Shown: piece after piece, positions 33,347 to 41,900 of the stretch
Layout: the number at the start of each line of letters is the position of its first letter
Numbering within the stretch: the first letter of the stretch is position 1
Notes under the pieces: generated by a model
What the model was told of the DNA's origin: nothing
Database searches by the model: none
The model's input: the letters and a program-made list of their open reading frames with translations, nothing else
Source: Bin87 sp965221295
Lineage (GTDB): Bacteria; Chloroflexota; Dehalococcoidia; Lucifugimonadales; UBA3495
Assembly (NCBI GenBank): GCA_965221295.1
Contig: OZ244879.1
Coordinates: 2,542,001 to 2,606,000, forward strand
Reading direction: 5' to 3'
DNA length: 64,000 bases
Translations under genes and position numbers: made by a program

Positions 33347-33460
33347 GAACGCAGTACAGATTGCGCCGGTCCACTTTCCTTGGGTATTGGGAATCACTTT
33401 GCCCGATGAACCAGACCATACAGTGTGCATCGTGATCACCGACCCCAATGGAGGGAAATC

Positions 33461-33778
33461 GTGGCTCTATCAGACATCACCTTGGAATGCAGCGACTGCG
33501 GCGCAGAGTTCCTTTTTACGGTGGGCGAACAAGAATTCTACCAATCCCGAGGCTTCACCAACTATCCCAAGCGGTGCCAGTCCTGCCGAAACGCCCGCCG
33601 CGGTCAGCCGCGGGACAACTTTGGCGGTGGCGGTGGCGGTGGCGGCTTCGGCGGTCCCCGGGAAGCCTTCCCCATCGTTTGCAGCAACTGCGGAGTGGAC
33701 GCCACCGTGCCCTTCCGGCCCCGCGGCGACCGCCCGGTCTACTGCAGCGACTGCTTCTCCCAGATGCGCAACTCCTGA
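33461..33778 (+). CDS. Double zinc-ribbon protein (zf_Tbcl type plus CxxC-x17-CxxC)
   Basis: A 105-residue protein. The N-terminal ribbon is CSDC ... CQSC with the family words FTVGEQEFY and GFTNYPKRC (zf_Tbcl-like). A glycine-rich linker with eight consecutive glycines follows. The C-terminal ribbon is CSNC and CSDC separated by exactly 17 residues, the CxxC-x17-CxxC pattern. Eight cysteines can hold two zinc ions. Such proteins are common in this kind of bacterium and are thought to bind nucleic acid; no direct function is known. Start is a GTG with GGAGG 7 nt upstream; the frame extends further up without a better start. A hairpin terminator follows. Confidence 0.9.
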   Translation: MALSDITLECSDCGAEFLFTVGEQEFYQSRGFTNYPKRCQSCRNARRGQPRDNFGGGGGGGGFGGPREAFPIVCSNCGVDATVPFRPRGDRPVYCSDCFSQMRNS

Positions 33779-33785
33779 GACTCTC

Positions 33786-33808
33786 GGCGGGCCGCTATCC
33801 GGCCCGCC
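33786..33808 (+). terminator. Hairpin terminator after the zinc-ribbon gene
   Basis: GGCGGGCC (33786-33793) pairs with GGCCCGCC (33801-33808) around a 7-nt loop and is followed by CATTTCT. It lies 8 nt after the stop. Confidence 0.6.
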
Positions 33809-33862
33809 CATTTCTGCTCAGTTCCGTCGACGGGCGGCGTGGCGCGGCCCGTTGGGTTGAAG

Positions 33863-35353
33863 ATGCCCTATCAAGATCTGCGCGAGTTCCTCGCCTTCCT
33901 GGAGAACCAGGGAGACCTGCGCCGCATCTCCGCTCCGGTCAGCCCGGAACTGGAGATAACCGAGATCGCCTATCGCGTAATGCGGGCGGATGGCCCGGCG
34001 TTGCTGTTCGAGAACGTCGTCGGCTACGACATGCCGGTGGCCGTCAACCTCTTCTGCGCTGAACGGCGGATGAACTGGGCGCTGGAGGTCGACGATGCCG
34101 ACGACCTGGCCGCCCGCCTGGAGTCCATGATCGACTTGGCCCTCGGCGGTCCTCCGCAGGGCATGATGAACAAACTACGCGCCCTGGGCAGGCTGGCCCA
34201 CATGGGCGCGTACCAACCTCGCATCACTCGCAACGCGCCGTGCCAAGAGGTCGTGCTCACCGGCGAGGACGTTGATCTCCACAGCCTGCCCGTCATCCAG
34301 TGTTGGCCAGAGGACGCCGGCCCGTACATCACCCTCCCCTTGGTGATCACGAAGGATCCTCAAACGGGAGTTCAGAACTACGGCATCTACCGGATGCAGG
34401 TGTTCGACTCGCGCACCACCGGCATGCATTGGCAAACGCACAAGGTAGGGGCCAGGCATTACCGGGCCAGCGCGGAGAGGTTGGAGGTGGCCGTGGCCCT
34501 CGGCGGCGATCCCGCCTCCATCTGGACCGGCTCCGCTCCGCTGCCGCCCGAGATCGACGAGATGACGCTGGCCGGGTTCATCCGCGACGCCGGGGTGGAG
34601 CTGACGCCGGCAGTGAGCGTTGACCTCATGGTGCCCGCCCACGCCGAGATCGTGCTGGAAGGCTACGTCGTGCCCGGCGAGGAGCGAATCGAGGGGCCTT
34701 TCGGAGACCACACCGGCTACTACTCGCTGGCCGAACCGTACCCGGTTTTCCACGTAACCACCATGACCCGCCGGCGCAACCCCATCTACCCAACAACTTT
34801 CGTGGGCCGTCCACCCACCGAGGACTACTGGATGGGCAAAGTCACCGAGCGCGTATTCATCCCGCTGATCAAGCTGATTCTGCCGGAGGTGGTGGACATC
34901 AACATGCCGGCCGAAGGAATCTTCCATAACCTGGTTCTGGTGTCCATGAAAAAGGAATACCCCGGCCACGCCCGCAAAGTGATGTACGGCCTGTGGGGAT
35001 TGGGCCTGCTCAGCCTAACCAAAACGATTGTGGTGGTGGACCACTTCGTGGATGTTCAGAACCCATCGGAGGTGGCCTGGCGCGTCGCCAACAACATTAA
35101 CCCCAGCTCTGATTTGGTGATCGTGGAAGGCCCCATCGACGATCTCGACGTCGCGTCGCCGACGCCCCGGTTTGGAAGCAAGGTCGGCATAGACGCCACG
35201 CGCAAAGGCCCACTGGAAGGCTACCACCGGGAGTGGCCACCCGACATCGAGATGAGCCAGGAAATACGCCAGCAGGTATCCCAGCGGTGGGAAGAGTTGG
35301 GCCTAGGCGACATTGTCCCGCGGGCCGACCTCCCTCGGGCCGACCTCTGGTAA
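33863..35353 (+). CDS. ubiD: UbiD-family decarboxylase (quinone biosynthesis)
   Basis: A 496-residue UbiD-type prenylated-FMN decarboxylase. Family marks are YQDLREFLAFLENQGDLRRI at the start, the metal and prFMN region with NYGIYRMQVFDSRTTGMHWQ and HKVGARHYR, and the catalytic stretch VPGEERIEGPFGDHTGYY with the conserved Arg-Glu-Glu set, then TRRRNPIYPTTFVGRPPTED. It removes the ring carboxylate of a prenylated aromatic acid. With ubiA, ubiX and menG downstream it fits the late steps of futalosine-type menaquinone synthesis. Its cofactor is made by the ubiX product. The ATG at 33863 has no strong ribosome binding site. Confidence 0.95.
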   Translation: MPYQDLREFLAFLENQGDLRRISAPVSPELEITEIAYRVMRADGPALLFENVVGYDMPVAVNLFCAERRMNWALEVDDADDLAARLESMIDLALGGPPQGMMNKLRALGRLAHMGAYQPRITRNAPCQEVVLTGEDVDLHSLPVIQCWPEDAGPYITLPLVITKDPQTGVQNYGIYRMQVFDSRTTGMHWQTHKVGARHYRASAERLEVAVALGGDPASIWTGSAPLPPEIDEMTLAGFIRDAGVELTPAVSVDLMVPAHAEIVLEGYVVPGEERIEGPFGDHTGYYSLAEPYPVFHVTTMTRRRNPIYPTTFVGRPPTEDYWMGKVTERVFIPLIKLILPEVVDINMPAEGIFHNLVLVSMKKEYPGHARKVMYGLWGLGLLSLTKTIVVVDHFVDVQNPSEVAWRVANNINPSSDLVIVEGPIDDLDVASPTPRFGSKVGIDATRKGPLEGYHREWPPDIEMSQEIRQQVSQRWEELGLGDIVPRADLPRADLW

Positions 35354-35388
35354 CGGGCCGTCCACCCGCAACCATCAAAGTTCGCCAG

Positions 35389-35640
35389 TTGGCCAGACGC
35401 GATTGGCGCCGCCGCCGACGCGATTTCTGGCAACGCCTCAGGCTACATCTATTGTCGTCTTTGGGCATCGCCTTGGGCACACTCTGGCGCGCGCGACGGC
35501 GCCGGCCGCTTGGTATTGACGGTCAAGGTTGGGCGGCGTCCCTTGATGTCTTGCCGGCTCCTGCCTTGGTAGGTAACTTTCCCTATCCGTTGTTGCGGGA
35601 AGCGATGGAGGCGTGTCAATCACTAAGATTGGGCGAATGA
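35389..35640 (+). CDS. Possible small basic protein
   Basis: From a TTG at 35389 an 83-residue frame encodes an arginine-rich head (ARRDWRRRRRDFW), a short hydrophobic stretch (LHLLSSLGIALGTLW) and a tail ending ACQSLRLGE. No ribosome binding site and no family. It may be spurious; it is listed because it fills the gap just after ubiD in the same direction. Confidence 0.25.
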   Translation: MARRDWRRRRRDFWQRLRLHLLSSLGIALGTLWRARRRRPLGIDGQGWAASLDVLPAPALVGNFPYPLLREAMEACQSLRLGE

Positions 35641-35996
35641 TCTGCGGTCAGCAAGGTTTGGTAGGCGTCGGTTGCGGTCGTAGAGAACGCCGCGTTTCTC
35701 GCTCGCGATGACAGTGTTGGGACGCTTCGTGGGCCGGAAAGGGGTACGCGGCGATTGCCGTTGGCGGACGATTGGTCGGAAGGGGCGGAGCGCGTTTACG
35801 GTGGTGGGCAGCGCCGATCGAGTTCGTATTGGCCGGTGGAGCCGGGCAGGTTCGCAATGGGCGGCACAGCGGGGCCGGTTTGTCGGGGAAGGCGGAGGCT
35901 CCCTGAGACGCAGCCTGGGCGCAACCGCCCGTCGATCCAGTTAGAGCTCCGGTGTCCGCGATGCAGCGTGGCCGGGTATGTTACCATTAGCATTGT
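35641..35996. other. Intergenic stretch, no gene seen
   Basis: It contains a fragment of the palindromic repeat arm (CTCGCTCGCGATGACAGTG at 35698-35716). The remaining frames are arginine-rich and unsupported. The promoter for ubiA should be near 35960-35990, but no clean match was found. Confidence 0.4.
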
Positions 35997-36923
35997 ATGC
36001 AGAATGCCCCCGCCCACATCGGACCTCTTCGTTCGATTGCGGTCAAGACGCCGCACTATCTCAACGCCATCAACGTTTCCGAATCGCTTTTTGCGATGCC
36101 GTTCGGATACATCGGAATGGCGCTGGCGTCCCATCATACGATCGGCAATGGATGGCCCGGATGGCACACGTTCATCTGGATTACGCTGGCGTTTTTGGGC
36201 GTGCGGACGCTGGGGATGTCGGCCAACCGCATCATCAACGCCCGTGAGGATGCCAAAAACCCACGGACCGCTGGCCGGCACATCCCCGCCGGCATCCTGA
36301 AACCGCTGGAAGTTGGCGCGATGGCGGCAGTGGCGGCGGGCGTTTTCTTCATCGCCGCCTGGCAGCTCAACCCGTTGGCGCTGATGCTGTCACCGGTAGC
36401 CGCGATTTACGTGGCGCTGTATTCCTTCGCGAAGTACTACACCTGGTTGTGCAGCCTCATGCTGGGCTTCGCCCTTTCCATCGCCCCCACCGGAGCGTGG
36501 ATCGGCGTGACTGGCCAATGGGACTGGCAACCCGTTCTGATCACTTTCGCGGTGATGATGTGGGCCGGCGGTTTCGAAACCATATACGGCACGCTGGATT
36601 ACGAGTTCGACCGGGCGAATGGCATCAACTCCATCGCCTCCCGATTTGGCGTCCGCAACGCCATCCGCGCCACCAGGGTACTGCACGGTCTGTCGGCGGC
36701 CGCTCTGTTAGGAGTGGGGGTGTGGTTAGACCTCAACGCGTTCTACTTCATCGGTTGGGCAGTGGCGGTGGCGCTGTTGATATATGAGAATAATCTGGTG
36801 AAGTCGGGCGAGTCAGCAAAAATTGGCAAGGCCTTCGCATTCAACAAGTACATCTCCACCCAGCTGTTGTGCTTCACCATACTGGCCGTCGCCCTGCCCT
36901 TTGACGGTTTCTTCCCCTGGTAA
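35997..36923 (+). CDS. ubiA: UbiA-family prenyltransferase (MqnP-like)
   Basis: A 308-residue integral membrane prenyltransferase with about eight to nine helices. The first aspartate-rich motif reads NRIINAREDAKNPRTAGR (residues 77-94): the DA.NPRTAGR part is exactly that of MqnP/UbiA enzymes, but the usual first Asp is Asn81. The second motif, YGTLDYEFDRANG, is intact. It attaches a polyprenyl chain to an aromatic acid, here probably dihydroxynaphthoate, before decarboxylation by the ubiD product. It is followed by ubiX 46 nt downstream. Substrate specificity is inferred from the cluster. Confidence 0.93.
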   Translation: MQNAPAHIGPLRSIAVKTPHYLNAINVSESLFAMPFGYIGMALASHHTIGNGWPGWHTFIWITLAFLGVRTLGMSANRIINAREDAKNPRTAGRHIPAGILKPLEVGAMAAVAAGVFFIAAWQLNPLALMLSPVAAIYVALYSFAKYYTWLCSLMLGFALSIAPTGAWIGVTGQWDWQPVLITFAVMMWAGGFETIYGTLDYEFDRANGINSIASRFGVRNAIRATRVLHGLSAAALLGVGVWLDLNAFYFIGWAVAVALLIYENNLVKSGESAKIGKAFAFNKYISTQLLCFTILAVALPFDGFFPW

Positions 36924-36968
36924 AACCACGTTTCCAACCAACAACGCGTCGCGAAGGGAACCGCAACC

Positions 36969-37586
36969 ATGACTTCACCACATGACTCGGGCGCTCGCGC
37001 CTTTCCCGTGGTGGTTGGGATCACCGGAGCCAGCGGAGCGGTCATCGCGCGGATGCTGATCGATGAGCTGCTGGAACGGGAGCGGCCAGTGGCGGTGGTG
37101 GCGTCCAACGCGGCACGCATGGTGTGGCAGGAGGAATTGGACGAGTCCTACAACGACGCCATTGCCCGCTGGGTTGAGCATCCCCATTTTCGACAGTACG
37201 CCATCAGCGACCTCTTCGCGCCCATCGCCAGCGGGACCTATCCAACGGCCGGCATGGTGATGGCGCCGGCCAGCATGAACTCGGTCGCCTCCCTGGCTGG
37301 CGGATTGACGCCCAACCTGCTGCTGCGCGCCGCCGACGTTACGCTCAAGGAACGCCGCCCCCTGACACTCATCCCACGCGAAACCCCACTGCACGCCATC
37401 CACCTGGAGAACATGCTCACCCTGGCCCGCATGGGGGCCACCGTCTTGCCGCCCGAGCCGCCCTTCTACCTGAAAGCGCTAGACATCGATGGCGTAGCCC
37501 GCTTCGTGGCGCAACGCGCGCTCGTTTCCCTGGGCGTCATCGACGGACTGCCCGACGATCTGCAGTATCACGACCGCGAGCGGTAA
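36969..37586 (+). CDS. ubiX: UbiX-family flavin prenyltransferase
   Basis: A 205-residue UbiX-type flavoprotein. FMN-binding segments are VVVGITGASGAVIA at the start, the MAPASMNSVASLAGGLTPNLLLRAADV stretch, and RPLTLIPRETPLHAIHLENMLTLARMGATVLPPEPPFY, all close to the UbiX/Pad1 consensus. It makes prenylated FMN, the cofactor needed by the ubiD product encoded 1.6 kb upstream. AAGGGA lies before the ATG. There is a 46-nt gap to ubiA and 40 nt to the DHFR-like gene, so it is in the same transcript. Confidence 0.95.
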   Translation: MTSPHDSGARAFPVVVGITGASGAVIARMLIDELLERERPVAVVASNAARMVWQEELDESYNDAIARWVEHPHFRQYAISDLFAPIASGTYPTAGMVMAPASMNSVASLAGGLTPNLLLRAADVTLKERRPLTLIPRETPLHAIHLENMLTLARMGATVLPPEPPFYLKALDIDGVARFVAQRALVSLGVIDGLPDDLQYHDRER

Positions 37587-37625
37587 CCCCCTGGCAGCTC
37601 CTTAAGCGCCGCCTATATCAAGCAC

Positions 37626-38186
37626 ATGGGCAAGATCTCCTACTACGTCGCCGCCAGCCTAGACGGATACATTGCCGACGCCGACGGCGGAGTGGATTGG
37701 CTGCCGCAGGACGAATCCCAAGATTACGGGGACTACGGCTACGCACAGTTCTACGCCGGCGTGGACGCGCTGGCCATGGGTAGGCGCACCTACGACCAGG
37801 TCCTGAGTTTCGGAGAGTGGCCCTACTCAGGCAAATCGACCTACGTGTTCACCAGCCGGCCGCCGGACGCCAACCCTCACGAGGTGCAGTTCGTGCGGGA
37901 CGATCCGGCCGAGTTCGCTCGTTCGGTCGCGGCGGGATACGACGGCGTCGTCTGGTTGGTGGGCGGAGGCAATCTGGCAGAGCGATTCCGTCGCGCCGGT
38001 TTGATTGACGAATACTTGGTCTTCGTCATCCCGGTAATCTTGGGAGCTGGCATCCCACTGTTCGACGGCGACGCTCCTCTGACTGAGCTGTCGCTGATCG
38101 AGACGGCGGCCCATCCCGACGGCGTGGTCATGCTGCGCTACGCCCCCGCCAACGCAACTTCCACTGGTCGCCAACCGGGTTCCTGA
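37626..38186 (+). CDS. Dihydrofolate-reductase-fold protein (RibD C-terminal type)
   Basis: A 186-residue reductase. It opens ISYYVAASLDGYIAD, then AMGRRTYDQVLSFGEWPY and YVFTSRP, followed by VVWLVGGGNLAERF, the NADPH-binding turn, and LIDEYLVFVIPVILGAGIPLF. These are the marks of RibD-C/YyaP-type proteins, which reduce pteridine- or pyrimidine-like substrates but are mostly uncharacterised. It is not a classical FolA, as the chain lacks the FolA Asp and Trp positions. It sits inside the quinone cluster, 16 nt before menG; a direct role there is not known. The ribosome binding site is weak. Confidence 0.9.
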   Translation: MGKISYYVAASLDGYIADADGGVDWLPQDESQDYGDYGYAQFYAGVDALAMGRRTYDQVLSFGEWPYSGKSTYVFTSRPPDANPHEVQFVRDDPAEFARSVAAGYDGVVWLVGGGNLAERFRRAGLIDEYLVFVIPVILGAGIPLFDGDAPLTELSLIETAAHPDGVVMLRYAPANATSTGRQPGS

Positions 38187-38202
38187 AGTCATCATTAGGT
38201 CC

Positions 38203-38955
38203 ATGGCCCACCTGCGCGGAGACGACAAGCGGCGCTACGTTGCGGAGATGTTTGCCCGCATTTCCCCGCGGTACGACCTGATGAACTCGCTGATGACGGG
38301 CGGGTTGCATCATCGCTGGAAACGCGAGACGGCGCGGCTCACTGCCGCCGGACTACATGGCGGCGCGCTAGACGTGGCCACCGGCACCGGCGACCTGGCC
38401 TTCGCGCTGGTCCGCCAACCGGGGATTACCCACGTGGTAGGCGTAGACCTCTTGGGGGAGATGCTCGCCATCGCGCAGCGCAAGCATCCAGCCACCCCAC
38501 CCGGTCGCCTACCATCGGGTTCAGGGCAGCCGGCGTTTGCAATGGCCGACGCCCTACGCCTTCCCTTCCCCGACGGCTCCTTCGTCTGCGCCACCGCGGG
38601 ATTCAGCTTGCGCAACATGGCGGATGTTCCGGCCGCAATCGCGGAGATGGCCAGAGTGGTGGCACCCGGCGGTCGGGTGACCACCCTAGAACTGACGCCC
38701 ATGCCGCCGGGTATCAGGGCAGCCCTGGGTCGATTATATTTTCACCGCTTGGTGCCGCTGATGGGGCAATTGGTAGCCGGCGATCGCGCCGCTTATTCCT
38801 ACCTGCCCAGCAGCGTGGATTACTTTCTCACCGCCGAAGGGTTGGCCGAGGTGTATCGACAGTCTGGGTTGGTCAACGTGGGATACCGACGCCTGGGCCT
38901 TGGCGGAGTAGCCTTGCACTTCGGCGAGAAGCCAGCCCCATGGCGCGCCGACTAG
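38203..38955 (+). CDS. menG: Demethylmenaquinone methyltransferase (MenG/UbiE)
   Basis: A 250-residue class I methyltransferase. Marks of MenG/UbiE are FARISPRYDLMNSLMTGGLHHRW, the SAM loop ALDVATGTGDLAF, the segment CATAGFSLRNMADVPAAI, and YLPSSVDYF near the end. It performs the final C-methylation of the demethylated quinone with SAM. It closes the ubiD-ubiA-ubiX-DHFR-menG group. Its stop overlaps the stop of the convergent giant surface protein gene by 4 nt, so no separate terminator exists between the two. Confidence 0.95.
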   Translation: MAHLRGDDKRRYVAEMFARISPRYDLMNSLMTGGLHHRWKRETARLTAAGLHGGALDVATGTGDLAFALVRQPGITHVVGVDLLGEMLAIAQRKHPATPPGRLPSGSGQPAFAMADALRLPFPDGSFVCATAGFSLRNMADVPAAIAEMARVVAPGGRVTTLELTPMPPGIRAALGRLYFHRLVPLMGQLVAGDRAAYSYLPSSVDYFLTAEGLAEVYRQSGLVNVGYRRLGLGGVALHFGEKPAPWRAD

Positions 38956-41900
38956 CGCCGCCGCCAAATCAAGTAGCCGATCGCCAGCGCCGCCAAGACG
39001 GCCACGATGCCCAGGACGGATAGTAGCGTGTTGCGCTGACGCGGCGTGGTGATTATGTCTCCCAACCGTTCCTGAAGGCGGATCCCGCCGCCTCCCACGA
39101 CGGGCGTGGCCGGCGGCTCCACCTCCACAACGGGGGTTGGCGACGGTTCCGGCGTCGGCGTCGGCTCCACATTGCCAGGTGGCTCCGAAACCGGAGTGGG
39201 CGTCGGCGTCAAGGTCGGCGGGATCGCGGGCCCGGGATCAGGCGTCGGCGTTGCGGTCGATACCTCGATTGGCGGCGGTTCGGTCGCCGTCGGATTCGTG
39301 GTGTCCGGCAACTCGCGCCCCGGCTCGTCAGTTGGTTCCGGTTCGGGTCCATCAGTTGGTTCCGGTTCGGGCTCTTCCGTCGGTAGTGACGTCGCGGTAG
39401 GGGTTAGTGTGGGCGTACCCGTCAACGGTGGAGTGGGCGCGATCGTAGGCGTCGGCGTGGCCGGACCCACGGTGGGAACAGGCGTGTTGGTGGATCCAGG
39501 GCCGGGCGTGGAGACTCCTTGACCCGCGGCGGAGCCGCTACTGGACCCGGGCCCCGGCGCAGGTCCACCGCCGCCACCAGGACCGGGCGACGGTGTGTTG
39601 GTCAGCACGGGCGTGGGCGTCGGCGTCGCCAGAGGTGTGTTGGTCGGCAGCGTTGGCGTGGCTGTAGGTTCTTGCGTTGGCGTGGCCGTCGGCTCCGACG
39701 TTGGCGGCGATGTAGGCGTGGAGGTTGGCGTCGCCGTAGGTGTGTTGGTTGGCGGCACGGGTGTTGGTGTCGCGGTGGGAAGCAGCGTCGGCGTGGCCGT
39801 CGGCTCCGGCGTTGGTGGCGATGTAGGCGTGAGGGTCGGCGTCGCAGTAGGTGTGTTGATCGGGTCTGACCCGCCTGGCGTGTCGGTCGGCGTGGCAGCC
39901 GGAGCCAACGTCGGCGTAAGGGTAGGCGTTGGCGTGTTGGTCGGGTCAGGCACGGCCGTTGGTGTCAGTGTTGGAGTGTTGGTCGGTTCCGGCGTGGCCG
40001 TCGGTGTCGGTGTCAGCGTGTTCGTCGGTTCCGGCGTGGCCGTTGGCGTAGGCGTCGGCGTGTTGGTCGGTTCCGGCGTGGCCGTCGGCGTCGGTGTGGC
40101 CGTGGGGGTTAGCGTCGGCGTGTTGGTCGGTTCAGGCGTGGCCGTTGGCGTAGGGGTCGGCGTGTTGGTCGGTTCCGGCGTGGCCGTCGGCGTCGGGGTG
40201 GCCGTGGGGGTTGGCGTCGGCGTGTTGGTCGGTTCCGGCGTGGCCGTTGGCGTCGGTGTGGCCGTGGGGGTTGGCGTCGGCGTGTTGGTCGGTTCCGGCG
40301 TGGCCGTTGGCGTCGGTGTCGGCGTGTTCGTCGGTTCCGGCGTGGCCGTGGGGGTTGGCGTGAACGTCGGCGTTGGTGTCGGCGTGTTGGTCGGCTCCGG
40401 TGTGGCCGTTGGCGTCGGGGTGGCCGTGGGGGTTAGCGTGAACGTCGGCGTTGGTGTCGGCGTGTTGGTCGGCTCCGGTGTGGCCGTTGGCGTCGGGGTG
40501 GCCGTGGGGGTTGGCGTCGGTGTCGGCGTGTTGGTCGGCTCCGGTGTGGGCGTTGGCGTCGGGGTGGCCGTGGGGGTTGGCGTCGGCGTGTTCGTCGGTT
40601 CCGGCGTGGCCGTTGGCGTCGGCGTGTTGGTCGGCTCTGGTCTGGCCGTCGGCGTTGGCGTGGGCGTGGCGGTGGGAGCCGGCGTCGGCGTGGCTGTGGG
40701 GGTTGGCGTCGGCCCGGGCAGCACCTCCAGCTGGAAACTCACCGAGTGCGAGTCAGCGTCGCTCGTGTTGCTATCCGTATCCTCCACCTTCACCGTGTAC
40801 GTCGACTCCGCCGACGCCACCAACGGCGTACCTGTGATCCTCGGCGACGATGCTTGACCCTGATCCACTCCCGTGTCGTCCGGTCCGTCTCCGTCGTAGA
40901 CCAACCCCGCTGGCAACGCCGGCGTAATGCTGTACTTCAACTTCCCGTTGCCGGTGGTCGACCACACGAACTCACGGTCCTCCGCCTGTCCCACCACGAA
41001 CGTCTGCTTCGCTATCGAGAACGTGTTGAACACCGGCCGCGAGTCGGTCACACTATTGCCATATACCAGCGTCGCCGTGTACGTATCTACTGACGTTACC
41101 AAGTTCCCGTAACTGCTGTTCGACCCTATCACCTTGAACGTGAAACTCGTCCCCGTCGATCCCTCTGGATCATCCGGCGGGTAGTACACCAAGCCCCTCC
41201 TGTTGAGGCGGTTTTGGCGCTCCTCCACCACCACCTTATCCCCTTGCGACACATCCAGCTCACTCGCCCTCGATCCCGGAAGCGGTCGCTGCTTCAGCGT
41301 ACCCTGGTCCGGCAACGTCTCGATCACCACCTGGTACAACTGCGTCGCTCCGCCTCCCGCCGTGAACGGAAATACGCTCTGACTCGGATATTGACTCACC
41401 GGCAGCCACTCGTACTCCCTATTCACCGTCTCCGTAAAGTCTGCGCTCGTTGGCGCCGCCGGCGTCGGCGTTGGCGTCGGTGTCGCTGTGGGCGTTGGCG
41501 TGGGGGTAGGCGCCGGCGTTGGCGTGGCTGTCGGCGTGGCGGTGGGCGCAGGAGTAGGCGTAATGGTCGGCGTTGGCGTCGGTCCGGGCAGCACCTCCAG
41601 CTGGAAACTCACCGAGTGCGAGTCTGCGTCGCTCGTGTTGCTATCCGTGTCCTCCACCTTCACCGTGTACGTCGACTCCGCCGACGCCTCCAACGGCGTA
41701 CCCGTGATCCTCGGCGACGATGCCTGACCCTGGTCCACTCCCGTATCGTCCGGTCCGTCTCCGTCGTAGACCAACCCCGCTGGCAACGCCGGCGTGATGC
41801 TGTACTTCAACTTCCCGTTGCCGGTGACCGACCACACGAACTCACGGTCCTCCGCCTGTCCCACCACGAACGTCTGCTTCGCTATCGAGAACGTGTTCAA

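Noticed and set aside
39595..40857. 420-residue plus-strand frame of Gly-Val repeats, silk- or elastin-like
   Set aside because: It is the antisense of the Thr-Pro codons of the giant protein; the other strand has signal peptide, domains and membrane anchor.
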